The position numbers and the translations under genes were made by a program. The notes under the pieces were generated by a model that saw only the letters and a list, made by a program, of their open reading frames with translations, did no database searches and was not told the origin of the DNA. A DNA stretch of 64,000 nucleotides from Dioscorea cayenensis subsp. rotundata (taxonomy: Eukaryota; Streptophyta; Magnoliopsida; Dioscoreales; Dioscoreaceae), in the NCBI RefSeq assembly GCF_009730915.1, contig NC_052483.1, forward strand, positions 2,294,001 to 2,358,000, read 5' to 3'. Below, piece by piece: positions 30,352-44,039 of this stretch (the first letter of the stretch is position 1; each line of letters opens with the position of its first letter).

Positions 30352-32399
30352 TCAATTAAGGACCCCACAATCCCGTCGGATGTTGCCTCGGGATCCGGTC
30401 TTGACACCAACTCGGCCCAGTTTGGTGATGGCTTCAACAAAGGCTTTCTCGAAGGCCTCGGAGTTTTCAGCCCAAAGATCAACAGTGGGCCTGGACCTTA
30501 GGTCGGCGTGGAGGACTTGGTCGGAATTAAAGAGGCCCATGCCACGCTGGAGGTTCTTGAAGTACTGGTTGTCGAATAACCGGGGGGTGATGGGATCCAT
30601 GTTTATTGCCACCCTGGCATCCACGTGTCTCGGGCACATGCCACGTAGTTGGTCCACGTAAGTTCGGTTCAGTGTGGGGATCCGCGTCCCATCGTGGCCG
30701 TCTAAAGTTGTAGATCCGGTTAGTGAACCGGTTACAATGTGAGAACCCAAGTGTGTGTGCAGCTGCATCATGTTATGATTTCAAATTATTATATATATTT
30801 GGACTGAATTGAATAAATTGGCTTAACTAATTAATTCCGCCTATTTAGTTTGTTATTTAAAAATTTTAATAATTTATTTGGTTCAATTTTGGATTTTATG
30901 AATCCAACCCTAAGAAATTAATTGAATAAACTAAAATTTTCCCAATTACTTAAAGTAAATTGAAATTAAAGTTACAACACTTTCCAAACCAGCCAACCAA
31001 CCAAATTTTATATAGCTATCATATGCTTTAGATGTTAAAAAAATCCAGTATTTGTAAATATGGTAAAATAGTAAAGTTAAAATAATTGTAATCCACTAGG
31101 GTTATAAAAAAATATCCATATTAACGGGTTAAAACAAATTTAATTGGGTTTGATCAATTAATATCTTAAATAGTTTAAAGAGTAAACTGGTTTGATTTAG
31201 GTTCTGAGTCACTGGATTGAATGATCAAATCTTCGGACCGGGCATGATTTAATAACTATTTTTTTCTTTAATGACATAATAATATTACACGGGATCTGAT
31301 GATAATTGACCAATGGATTGTTACTCTATATATTTATCTCATAGACTTACATAACATGACCAAACTTAGGACAATTAATGTTATGTTAATATATAAATAT
31401 ATAATATTAATGTCATGTTGGCCTAACTTTCCTTAAAGCTAGTGACCCTACTCACGTTGCATGTCCTTTTATGAATCTAACAAGTACTAATACTATTAAA
31501 CAATCAACAAATGTTTCAAGCATTTGGCACCTGATAGAGCAATCATGTCAGCCTGATTGAGTCCATGTTTATCAAACATGCTTGTGAGCTTGTTTAAATT
31601 AAATCTAGGATCAGGTAACCTTCCGGTGACGCTGGCCGCTGTCGAGCTCAGCCCGTCAAGCCTCCCTAGCTCCACATCATACTTCGGTCCTCCGGCAAGT
31701 GCTATCACATCTCTAGTAGCAATTGCAAGAATATCAGCACATGAGACCTTGTTTTGACATTTAGGAACTGCATCGACCGCTGCCTTTGCTTTAATCACGG
31801 TATCAAACCCGTCTCCGGCGAGAGATAAGTTATCCGGATGATCTTTTTCGGCTTTGTTTGTTGATGTTGATGCTATTAAGACCGATGCATCACAACCCTA
31901 AATATGATGAGAAATCCAGACTTATATTATATTATCAATATAATATATATATATATATTGGTTTTCATCTATTGGTTTTTTTAAGAGCTCATCACTTTAA
32001 ACTAGTTTGGAGTTTTTCAATATGTGTTTTTTTTCATACACAAAAATTTAAGCTCAAAATCACTTATTTAAATGACCTAATTTTATGTCATCTAACCGGC
32101 CTATTGATGTGGAATTAACATGTATAAGTGTAGTAATTTACCTCGACGAAACAATCATGAAAAAAAAGGCGAAGGGTGGCCGGGATGGTGACAAAGGTCT
32201 GTTGGAACTTGGCTGTGACAGCAGCCTTGACGATGTTTTCTACATTAGGGCAAATGTTGGCGTAGTAGTTGTGCCGGAGTTGAGCAGAGGTCATATGAGG
32301 GAGGAAACTTAGGGTTAGGGTTAGGGTTAAGGTGAGTATTAAGGGAAGAAGGTTAGGGTTTCTCATTGTTTTTGAGAGTGAAGCTTGAAGTATGCTCAT
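30352..32399 (-). CDS. Class III secretory peroxidase (three exons, one apparent frameshift)
   Basis: Exons are 32399-32142, 31897-31531 and 30762-30352, with GT/AG borders. Class III peroxidases use H2O2 to oxidise phenolics in the cell wall or vacuole. The signal peptide ([10 protein letters not shown]..., start 32366, or the outer ATG at 32399) is followed by [15 protein letters not shown]. The distal Arg and His lie in [11 protein letters not shown] at the end of exon 1. [11 protein letters not shown] and [20 protein letters not shown] are in exon 2. The proximal haem His is in [12 protein letters not shown] across the exon 2/3 junction. The C-terminal block runs from [16 protein letters not shown] to [14 protein letters not shown]. 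With these exons the coding length is 1036, one base too many. The extra base lies between RIYNF and GTRIPTLN in exon 3 (near 30702), so either the gene is inactivated or the assembly has an error. Otherwise about 344 residues, normal for the family. Confidence 0.88.
32309..32330. repeat. TTAGGG telomere-like run inside a signal peptide
   Basis: Three and a half TTAGGG units on the plus strand. On the coding strand they encode the Thr-Leu alternation of the peroxidase signal peptide (LTLTLTLTL). Confidence 0.8.
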
Positions 32400-35300
32400 G
32401 AAGTTTAAGTAGTGCGAAGATGATGATCATGTAGCCATTTGTTTTTAAGTGAAAGAGAACATGGCATTAGATTGATATAAAGATGAGCTGGTTTTTTGGA
32501 TTGTTCCTAACTTGGATTTTATTGTTATTGTTATTGTTATTTTTATTTTTTTATTTACTGTTTTAAAAAATATTTGGATTGAATAATGGAGTTTAGACTT
32601 AGCTGGAAAGTATGAATGAGACCAAATCTTCAACAAACTAGGTTTTTGCAGGGAATATAATATATATTGTGGTTTTATTTATATAATTTATTTAGATCTA
32701 AGTTAACTTAGTTTTAATGTTAGTTATACTATATATATGTGTGAGTATTTTTAATGAGTTTGGAAACAGTATTATAATATATACTTGGTGGTTAAATGTT
32801 GATTTTTTAAATAAAAAGGTATACTTAGGTGGTCACTTGAAATTATTAATTATAGGATAAAAACAAAAGTCACATGTTTTCGTTTTGTTATGAAACTATT
32901 CTATATCAAGGAATCAATTTCTGAATTTATTTTTTAAACATTGCCAACTTTCTTGTATGTCTATAATTTTTTTTTTAATTTATAATTTTTATAATATTTG
33001 ATTTACACATGAACAAGTTTTTTTTTCATATATATTCTCATTATCTTACTTTTGTGCGTATTAATTTATTACTTTTCCGAACATCTCAGGTTCAACTATC
33101 ACTTTGTTTTTTCAAAAAAAAAATTTTTTTAATAGAGGCTTAAAAGTAAATAAAAAAAATAGTAAAATCAAAAGTATGAATCCCCATACAAACATTAAAA
33201 AAAAATAAAAGAATACAAGCTAAAAAGATACACTCACCAAGTGTTATATACATCAAAAGTATACACATAAAATAGAAATTATCTGATTACACTGGGTTAG
33301 ACGTAAACTCGCATCACAACAAAAAACTCATTATTATTACTGTATATAGTAAAATTTGAATTGGAGACTTTTTAAATATCTGACACTCATTTTCCATAAC
33401 AAAGCCAATATTATTAGGAGGCGAATGCTTTGGTTATTCTTTGCTTTTCCAAAGTGATATGCTTAAAGGATTATGTATATTTTTATATTGTATAAACAAA
33501 TATTGAACCTTCATGCAATGCATGTGGTGGTTAAGAAAGAAAAATAAAAGCACGGTGCTTTTATGGTGTGCTTGGCCACAAGAAGAATAAAGGAAAAAGT
33601 GGAGAGTCATACAAGAAGAAAATTAGCATTGAGCTTTATGTATGCTTGGCTTCTTCAAGAATTGATTAGATGTGGAAAAAAGTTGGTGATTGTTAATATA
33701 TAATTGAGTTTTTGTCGGGTAATAATGAGTTACGGGTTTGAATGAATTTATTTGTTTATTGATATGGTAAAATCGGATTGGATCTAAGTTTAATTGGTGA
33801 GTGATTTGTCAAAGGTTGATCAAGTCATGGTTCACTTCGTTTTCTTTTTAATTTAAAGGATATTTTATTTTACTTTAATTTAAAAAAACCTATTTTATTC
33901 AAGAAATCTTCAAAATAAATTTTCACTAATTTTTTTTAATAAAATTTTAATCTAAACAATTAACTCATTGTTGAGTTAAACTAGATAAATATATATATAT
34001 ATATATATATATTTTGACGTCCGTAGATGATGAAAATTAAGAAAGAGAGCGAAAGAATTAAAGACAAGTGGATTATTATCTATATATATAAATTAGACAT
34101 ATTAATTGAATTTAATTTTCATTAGATATTAATAAGGTAAGATTTGACAAATTTGCTTGTTTTATTGATATGATAAAATTAGATTAGATCACAATTCACT
34201 GAGTAATTGATTTTGAAGAAAGGGTATTTTTTACAATATAAAGTCATATATTATTATTATTATTTTGGAAAAACATCTTATTTTTTTACTACTCTTCGAC
34301 AATATTCTCATTGAAAACTCAAATAAGATTTTAACCAGCAGTTAACTAATGGTTGTAAATTTTGAAAATGACATACCTACTCTTTTTACAAACATATTCA
34401 TTTTTAAAATTCATTAAAACATATTTCATTTGTGTGAAAAATATAATTCTTAAAAAAAATTATGTTATTTAAAAAAGAAATAATTTTTTTGTGAAGAAAA
34501 ACTAAACTACTCTTTTTACAAAATTTTTTAATTGATCAAACTTATATACAACTTTTATCATATATATATACTCTTCAATAAAAATTTTAAATCCTTGAAA
34601 ATGTAAAATACAAACAATAATTTCTCTCTTTGGACAAGATCAAGAAATGCTTTAGGCCCATGAGCAAATGTGATTTGGATGTAATTAATGGGCTAAGCAT
34701 CAACCATATATTAACTCAAACCAAGGAGTCATATTATTTATATTAATATTTTAAAAGTTAATTCCAAAAAATTAAATTATACCAAGCAAGTATAATGGCG
34801 AGATTCTTTTAATTCTTAAAAATTTAAATGACTAAAAAACAAGTTTGATGGTTTATTATTTAATTAAATATATTTAAATAGGGTTTTACCATCATGAAGT
34901 GAGCTGGCTTGATTAGGATTTTAAGCCCATTGAAGCCCATGACAAGCCCAAGCCCAATTCCTAAGTAGTTCATTCACAATAGTGAATTTTGGTAATTCCT
35001 CCTCCTTTTCCACTTAAAAAATGTTTATTAAATATTTTTTTTAAACACTAGAGGTTAGAACGTTTAAATAAGAGGTTTTAAGTTTGAATATTTGTGTAAA
35101 AAAAAAAAATTACCCAGAGATTTACTTCTTTATAAGACTCCTAGTACCTCCTCGAAGCTATTTAGAACTTGTGGCTCTTAGGAAACGGACATGTCAATAT
35201 ATATATGGGTGAAATAAATTTGTGGATCAATTATTTCAATGCAAATTTTCTTAATTAAAATTAAACCACTAATCTAAAACATCACTAGTCTATGCTTACC

Positions 35301-37603
35301 ATTCTTATTTGTCCAAGTGGACCAATCTTTTAAAGACATACAAGCATGAAATAGTTGGATTAAAAAATCGTCAACAATAGGCCAAATGAAAGCCTAATTA
35401 ATTAAGCATTTAGTGGTTAAGAGATTCTTAAAGAAAATTTAATTTATATAAAAACACTTTGAGCTGTAAGACCAAAACCTTAATTAAATATAATGGAACA
35501 CATCACCCACTAAACAAGATAAGAGATAACCCATAAAGCATTGCTAGTGGCACTTAGCTCCAAAAACTAATCAAATGCTTCAAGAGCCAATAAGAATCTT
35601 TGAGTACACATAACTACTTATTCTCTTCTAACTATATCTTATTTTATTGTGACATTCAATGTCCATTATAATCCTCAAAGGCTATTAAAATATATTGATA
35701 TATACATATATATGTATATATATATGTTTGTACAAATGACTAGTGATTAAGTCTCCATCTTATAATGTCAGAGAGAAAGAGAGAATGAAGACATGAATCA
35801 CTAACAAATAGCAAGTATTTTATTTGTAAAAGAGACATTGAAAAGACTTGGTTCTTAGCTTTTGGCCTAGTAGATATCCAAGAGAGAGATCTAGGCCATC
35901 AATGGAGAAAGCTACATGATCTTACTCATTTTCAATGTATAATTTATTAGACATTCTCTTCAATTCCCTTCAATTCTTGAGCTCAATAATTGAGGGAAAA
36001 AAGGTGATATTAACAAGTCAGTTTAGAAGATAGCCAACCTTTCTTTGGTCCAAAGGAATTGACTACATCATAAAAAATATTGATGTGAAAATTTTATTGT
36101 TCAAATTCAAAACTCATTGGACACAATGATGATAACGGTGTGCTTACAACCCAAAGCCTGTCACTGGGTGAGAGCGCATGGCTGAAAATGACCGAATGTT
36201 TAATTTTTAGTTATATCATGTATATCCCTTGATTAATATGTGTTTGTCACATTTGTCAACATAATAGTAGTAATAATAATAATAATAATAAACTTTTAAA
36301 AATGTTTGTATTCTTGTTTAAATTTATAATGATCTTTCTTTAATATTGCATTGGATATTAGACAAGTGAGTATGTTGTTAATCATATATTAATTAATAGA
36401 CAAATGTTTTGCAAAATATATAGATAATTATAATGAGAAGACTTGAAGATCATAATTGGTTCCACGTTTTAATAATTTGGTGAACTTAGAATATGTGAAA
36501 CATGGCCATGTGTTTCCATGAACCAAGGGAAAGTTATGAGATTCCACACCACCAATTTAATTAAAAGCTAGTCTAAGACATATAAAACTCCTCACAAACC
36601 TTGCCACTTATCTCATTAATTAATTCATTTAATCATTCCAAAGGACCACAAACCACTTAAGAACTTAGAAAGAAAGAAAGAATTAATGAAAGAAGAAAAG
36701 AGATTGGAAAGAATTAAGAATGTGGTTTCTTTATTTTACATTTTAGAAGCATGATTGATTCTTTTAAGAAGAATGTTCTTTAGTGTTGGATCTCTTCCCA
36801 AATATATATATGTGCTTGTTTGCAAAGTTCTGTTTGTTGGTTTGCAAATTTGAGCATCATCGCACATGAACATCAATCAGCTGTTAAGCCTGTTATTACT
36901 TACATAGATTCTTGTCTTTTCCTAAACAATAATATAAGATATATATATACATATACACACACTCTCTAAGATTATCCAGTTAAAACTTTATAAAACTAAT
37001 TAAAATTAAGCAATTATCCATGGATCTTCATTGACCATTGAGAAGAAGAGCACTAATTGCTGGAATCAATGAAGAAAACAATATATATATATATATATAT
37101 TTTGTTGAGTGTGTTTTGAATTTTGTAAACTCACCTAATACAATTATATTATCTAAACTGATTTGAAATTATGTCCATTTTTTAAGATATGTTAAATATA
37201 TTAAGGTTTTTCAAATATTTTAAAATTGTAGTATAAATTTTTTTTTATATACATTAGAGAAAGTTAGGTTTGTGGACGTGCAGTTAATTTTAATAGTCTT
37301 TTTTCATACTCTACCAGAGATTGTTTAATAATATATAATCCACAGAGTCTCTTTTTGCACTTGGATATATGTTTCAAAATATATATATCTTATCTGCAAT
37401 TATCTTGGTTTTCTTTTTTAATCTTTATTATTTGTGTGCCACTAATCTATTATCTAGTTAAAACTTTATAAAACTAATTAACATTAAGATAAGCTAATTA
37501 TGCATGGAAGTAACTCTTCATAGGCCATAAAAAAAGAAGGAAAAAAACAAACACTAAAAGCCAACTTAATTGGATAGTCCTTTTCAAGTTTGAACATAAG
37601 GCC

Positions 37604-37634
<31 letters not shown>

Positions 37635-40600
37635 CTTCATATATACATTCATTGACACTCATCCATCTACATTAACAGCCACCTTTGTGGACCTATCATC
37701 ACCTCCATTAGTGGTTCAACTGAGTCCATAAAGAAATAAATATCTACATCTACATCATCCTCCAAAAAGCTAACTCATTCTCACTTGTTTTCATTAAAGG
37801 GACAAGTACATGTGCCATGCACAGAGCTCCATTTGGCATTCTTGATGTCTTCATTTAATATTGGTCCATATTTAATGCAAATAATAGTCCATATAATCCA
37901 AACTCTCAAGTCTCAACTCTCTTCTTCGTCATGCTAATCTTCATGTCTCTCTTTACTTTACTTACCTTTCTTTTACCTTTTACTTTTCCTCTAGTACCAG
38001 ATCTTCTTAGACTTATTTGTTTCTTTGTTTCCCATTCATTCATTCATTCATTCATTTATGCATTCATGCATGCATGCATGCATGATGGATGTATAGATGG
38101 ATGTAGACCCGACCACAGTTTGGTTTGACCTATCGAACCAAATTAGAACAAGCGCTATTGGAATTGAATCAAAACTGTTCTAAAACTTTAAGACAAAACT
38201 TTAATGTTTTAGTTAAGATGTATATGAGTTGAAAACTAGAATTGGAACTAAACTATTGGTTCTATTTCTATTGTTTATTTATTTAAAATAAAATAATTTA
38301 TAAATATATATTTTATATAATTTAATTAATCAGAATTAAACTATTTAAAACCGAACCAAGCCTCAAACTGGATGTAGAACTAGAACTTTAGAATTTATAA
38401 AACCATAACCATCGGTTTAAAATAAAAATAGAATTGGAACTAAATCATGGTCTAAGTCTAGATGGATGACTTCTCTCTCTTTCAATGTGTCTCTTTTTTA
38501 AGTGGATGTCCATGTATTCTCTCCACTACATATATTAACTTAGTGCTTGTCTATTATTGACTTCTGTTGTGTTTTTATAATACAAGATAATTAAGTTGGT
38601 AAATCACTCTTGAACTAGACGATTATATATAGTGTTAATCTTTATTAAATGAGATAATTAATTTTATATTCTCTAAACTTTTAAAGCTATATATATATAT
38701 ATATATATATTATTTATACAAAAGTAAATATATAGTGCAGTCATTTAAAAAATAAAAAGTCTCAATCTGGAATGGATTCTCTTCTTTCTATTTTATTTTG
38801 TATTTTTAATTTTTAGAACACCCGTGTTTTGCTCTATATTTTTTATAAAATATTTTAAAAAACTTAAACCGTTTCGATCACTGTGTTTTGTCTTGATATT
38901 TATTTTTATGTCTATATTTTTATCCTAATTTTTAATTTTTATTTTTTAAATATCTAATATGATTGTTACTTCACAATTTAAAGCATATAATTATTTTATA
39001 TTACATAAAATTTAGGATGAAAATGGATAATAGTCTAACACAAAAAAAAATAATTTGATTTTACCACATACTAATTTTGGAAACTAAACAAAAGTATTTA
39101 AATAAAAAAACAATTATATATATATATATATATATATGCATCATATCAAAAACTGAAATTACAAATATGAAAATAAAAGCTAATAAAAAAACATTTGCAG
39201 ACGCTTTAAAAAAAATAATGGCCTAGTTTTCAGAACTTTGGAGACAGACATAGACAAAAGAAAATTAAAAAGTATGTTTATTATTTAATTAATGAGTTTA
39301 TTAGAGGTTTAATGCATAGTTATCTCTAATCCTTTTTTTAATCATCCTTTGTTCGTTGCATATATATATATATATTTATATTTTTAGTAAAATTTTAATA
39401 ATAATAAGAGAAATTAAATGGGCCCCATTTAACAGCTTTGTGGGCCCACAACCCAACAAAGTTGCGCCTTCATCGCCCGGCAGCGCGTGCTTCCATCTTG
39501 TCCCACCGCTCTTTATCCATTTAATTAAAAAATCCAAAGTTTTTTTTTAATTCATTTATTTTTATTTAATTTTAATTTCCCTACAATTTATTCTACATAA
39601 TAACATTTTAAAAGGATTGTCAATAAAATATAAACAATATATATATTCAATATCACTGAAGAAATTTTTTTAATAAAAATACGATAAGCACATATCAAAA
39701 ATATCCACAGATATTAAATAAATTTATTAAATATTTTAATCTTTATTTTACGTAAATTTTAGAGTTCGATTTTAATTGCTCCTTAAAATGATAATTCTAT
39801 AAATTTTAAGCTTAGTGCTTGAATTTTATATTTAATTAAATAAATATATATATATATATAGATAGATATATTATACGGAAAACTTTTTGAATATGAGATA
39901 AAAAGGGCATGAATTGTGTTGAACGAACATAGGATGGGCATGAGCTGCCATTCACTGTTGAAAGCTCATTAACCTCTTTAGTCTTTACACAACTGTTCAT
40001 ATGAGAATGATTCCTTGCTTTCTCCATTCAAACAAACACTGCAGTCATCCACAAAACCGAGCAACAATAAATTTCTTGTTTTCATTATATATATATAGTA
40101 AAAATTACATTTGTACCTCCACTTAATTAAGTAATATGAAAAATGATTGAGTGGGTTTATATTAAAATATACACCTTTATCACTAAAATATTAATTTAAA
40201 ACCCAGGTACATTGATTGATAGTCAAATGCTTTAACCGTTCAGTCATTGTGATGCTAGTTGAATAAAGTTATTATTAAAATAATTTTATCATTATTATCT
40301 TAGATAACTGGTATTTCAATTTTTTCTCAACTCAAAAATCAAAATTTAAATCTTATGGGGTTTGACTGCATTTTCAGACAAACTAAAGTAATTTTTAACG
40401 TTGGCTTCTAAATGATACAATTAGTGCTACAACTAATTTTTATAAATTATTAAATAAAAATAAATTTAAATAAATATGGTCAAAACAAATAATTTTTTGA
40501 CAATGATTTTTTTATTTATTGAAATTGAGTCTTTTATACAGGGTAATTTATTTTTAGAGAAAATTTAAAATAAAACTTTAAAGTTCACGTAAAATAAGAG

Positions 40601-41205
40601 CACATAAATATTAGCTTACGTCTATGCTTGTCCCGTATTTGTTAAGAAAAACATAAAATAAAATAAAAAAAAGACACAATTCCTTGTCTTTGTTTTTTTC
40701 ATAATAATGATACAAAAGTGCCACATAACATGTGATTAGCATGTCAAGTTAAACTGTCCATTGAATGAAGGATAATTCTTGGTTTTTTTTTTTTCTAAGT
40801 GCTCTGTAAACTCAGTGAAGAGGTAGGTATATAATAAGTGGGCCTCTTTATTTTTAGTCTTTTCCTTTGTTGGAACAGTGACAAGCATGGCATCTTTTAG
40901 CTCTTGTCTCTCTCTCTCTTATTCTTCTTCAACTTCAATGGCTGAAGCCACTGAGATATGTTTGGCATGCCTTCATAACCCCACTATAATATTCTTGTGT
41001 GACTCTCTAGATTGAGACTTTGCTATGCCTTCTCCTTTTATTCTTTATCATTTTCATATATAGCTCTTCCAACCTCCACTCTTCTTCTTCTTCTTCTTCT
41101 TATTCTTCTTCTTCTATCATCATCATCATCATCTCTTTTGTTTTCTGAATACTTGTAATAGTTTATATCTTTGATAAGATAAGTAGCAGACTAGTCTTCT
41201 CTATA
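32400..41205. other. About 8.8 kb without a recognisable gene
   Basis: Very AT-rich with many short AT runs (33985-34012, 37079-37100, 37607-37633, 38690-38710, 39117-39138). No reading frame looks like a protein family. Some pieces look like decayed repeats: an A/T-rich LINE-tail-like stretch at 33113-33260, a possible tRNA-derived fragment at 40200-40262 (reverse strand), and the (CATT)n/(CATG)n run at 38034-38086. The last 350 bases hold the promoter and the CT/CTT-rich leader of the next gene. Confidence 0.5.
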
Positions 41206-41674
41206 ATGGAGAGAGTTCTGAAAAAGTATGATAAGGAGAGCATGAAGATGACCATCTTAAAGCATGAAGAAACATTCAGAGAACAGGTAAATTTGTTTGT
41301 TTGTTTGTTTGATTGTTTTGAAGTTCTTGTGACAGAGTTTGTATGTTTACATGTCTGTAAATTTTTTTTTGCAGGTTCATGAACTGCATCGTTTGTATGG
41401 TGTTCAGAAACTTTTAATGAGTGACATGCAGAAACAGAAGCAGATTCAACAGATAAGACCTCATTGGACAACAACAACAACAACACTTGATGATGAGAAT
41501 GATTTAGAGCTTACTCTGGCAATAGGAAGAAGTAGCAGAAGTAGAAACACAGAAGAAAGATCGTCGAGCTTTTCGTCGTCTTCAGTTGATTCTGCAAGAG
41601 TTAAGCTCAGTGTTCATGACATGGGAATGTTTCACAATGAAAGAAGATTGGCTTTCATGTTGAAAGGTCAATGA
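41206..41674 (+). CDS. Small protein with DUF863-like N-terminal motif (two exons)
   Basis: Exons are 41206-41286 and 41375-41674, with borders CAG|GTAAAT and TTTTGCAG|GTTC. The product has 126 residues. The start MERVLKKYDKESMKMTILKH, then EETFREQVHELHRLYGVQKL, matches the conserved head of DUF863-type plant proteins and of a group of short relatives that consist of little else. After it come a Thr run, an acidic LELTLAIG motif resembling an EAR-like LxLxL stretch, and a Ser-rich segment. The function is unknown; the LxLxL motif would fit a role in transcriptional repression, but that is inference. The gene is tail-to-tail with the NPH3 gene, 166 bases apart. Confidence 0.82.
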
Positions 41675-41840
41675 GAGGATTGAATTCCTGTTAATTTCTC
41701 ATTGTAATTTGCTCAATCAGAAGTTTATCTGAACATCTTAACATGAAATTCATTACGAAACATATATATGTATATTGTTGATCTTACATTGCAAGCAGTA
41801 GCAGAAATTTTCTATGTTTTTACTGACACTGATACATAGT

Positions 41841-44037
41841 TCAAGAGATGGAATGCCTTCGATCTTTTGCCGGCTTTGTCATGGCTTTACGAGATGGAGT
41901 TTTAGCACCATCTGCTCGGTTAAACGGATAAAGGCGGCCGAGTTGTTTAGAAACAGAGTTCACGAATGATTTCTTCGGTAATGGTGGTTTTCCTGATACT
42001 GCTTGTTTTACTGAAGGCTTGCCTTCATCTCTTCTTTGTGCCTGCATTCTCATCAATTCTAGCTTGAGGTTGTCGTTTTCGCTGCGTAAACGGGATAGTT
42101 CATCTGATGGTGTCTCAAGATGATAATTTGATCGAAACATACTCAATTTCTGCGAAAATGCCGGAGAGTCTCCTCCTCCGTAGTTTCTAGACGATGCGTT
42201 TCGCAAACGTTGTTGTTCGTTGTGAAGAACTTGAACAACTATCTGCACTGGTAGTCTCTCATTCTGAGCTGCATGAGCACAGGCCTCTCTGGATAATTTC
42301 TGGCAGTCCATCATTTCACAAATCTGTTTCCTTTCGGCATCGCTTAGTGATGGATGAGCCTGCATGACAGACACCAAGCTAAAAGAAAGCCGAACAAATC
42401 GTAGAAATATTGGAAACAGATCATGAGAATCACCTTCAAATATATATCTATAGCTCTATACATTGAATCTTCGGTAAACCGAGCTTGTTCTGGTATCAAT
42501 TCCGCGAGGCTGATGAACTTGGAAATGGGCAAGTTTGGATCAGATGCAATCTCAGCAAGGTAGCTCTCTATGAGCCTTCCAACTTGGTCCATGCCACTTA
42601 TTGAAGAGGCGAATTCATCATCAATGTCGAATCCAATTCGGCCTTCGTCTGCCTCATGTTCGAGGTAGTTCATCACGACCCTTTGAATCATATCGACATC
42701 GAACAACATATCACCGGCGAACGAAAAAGATGGGATTAATAGATCATCTAGTGCTGCCTGTCCGAGTTGAATGCCCATCCTCTTCTCTAAATCAAGCCTA
42801 CAAGCCACTGTTGTCTCGAGAAAAACTGCAGCCCTTAGTAACATTGACAGAAAGCTGACTGATAATACATTCTTTTCTTTCGGCAAAAGACTAACAATTG
42901 TCTCCAAGACTACTCTTTTCTCGTGTTCTTGCTTCGGTTCCATCTTCTTCCTTTCCTTTCCGAGGAGATCCTGTGTAATGTAATCAACAAACATAACGAA
43001 CAATAAATATATTCAGCAGAAAGACACCAAAACACCGAGTTTTGAGTTACTGAAATGATAAGCAATGTGGCTCACCAAACCTCGGAGAGATTTCTGCACA
43101 TAGAGCATAAGTATAGGTCCAAGAGCAACCGGTTTGAAGCCCATGGCTTTCATTTCTGTGATTAGTTTTTGAAACGTATCAATCCTTAGGATGGTTAATT
43201 CCTCTCCACACCAGTCCATGATGGCTCTGGATTGTGTTACTGAGGAGCTCAAGCTTACATGGCTGTCCGTCGATAAAGAGAACTGGATGTCATTGCATGC
43301 CATATATGCTACAGCGCTAATGCATCTACTAACTAGTTTCACTTTCTCTGAAATTGGCAGAAAGCTCTCTGATTTCTGCAGCACAGTGACTGCAGCGGAG
43401 AGGTTCACCAATACAACCTCTTCGAAATAGTCCTCAGTTCTCCTCACAAGGTTTCCATCAGTGTATTCTTCAGTCATCTCAAGGTACTCACCGACACAAC
43501 GAAGCATGGCAACATTCTCGGGATTAATTTCAAAGTTTACTCCATAGCAGAACTTTGCAGCAAATTCATACGCCTCGATGCCCCCGGGAATTTCTGACAT
43601 CTTGATGATGTCTGAGTCATTTGCTTGAGAGATTAACTTCCGCATATATCCAGACTTCGACACCAAGAGAAACTGTAAAGGTGATGCCACAGTGAACTAC
43701 AAAGTGATCAAACAAGTTCATCCATCAGTAAAACAAAATTAATCATAAGAAATTCACGGTACCTTGTTTAAATTGAAGGCAGTTCCGCCAACCAGAACAG
43801 TGATATCATTAGGTGCATCCTGTGAGTAAGCCCTACTCAAACACAAACAAAGAAAATAAAGAAACACACTTCATCATCATCATCATCATCATCATCAACA
43901 TCCACGAAAGTAAACAGAAGAAACAGCAAGGACGCAAACCATTCACTGGTTCTCTTCATTGCTGCCGACAATGTCTGCCTCCTCTTGGGAATGGCTGCAG
44001 CTGCCGATGAAGTCTTGTCCTGATCCATCCTCAGCAT
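41841..44037 (-). CDS. NPH3/BTB-POZ domain protein, SR1IP1/At1g03010-like (five exons)
   Basis: Exons are 44037-43940, 43832-43763, 43672-43076, 42970-42434 and 42359-41841; all borders are GT/AG and the phases agree, giving 606 residues. NPH3-family proteins are thought to act as substrate adaptors of CUL3 ubiquitin ligases. The BTB domain covers about residues 40-135 (NDITVLVGGTAFNLNKFLLV, FAAKFCYGVNFEINPENVAM, EYLEMTEEY). The NPH3 domain runs from about 185 to 460, with EHEKRVVLETIVSLLP, SVSFLSMLLRAAVFLETTVA, LDDLLIPSFSFAGD and MDCQKLSREACAHAAQNERL. A coiled coil (ELSRLRSENDNLKLELMRMQ) and the C-terminal signature KPPLPKKSFVNSVSKQLGRL with RRHSIS follow; these are shared with SR1IP1. A second ATG (44028) could also be the start. 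Confidence 0.93.
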
Positions 44038-44039
44038 TG

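Noticed and set aside
37931-38128. 65-residue frame ending in a His/Ile/Cys-rich tail
   Set aside because: The tail is translated from (CATT)n and (CATG)n repeats; no family resemblance.
42601-42983. Plus-strand frames across the NPH3 gene
   Set aside because: Antisense shadows of exon 4 of a clearly coding minus-strand gene.
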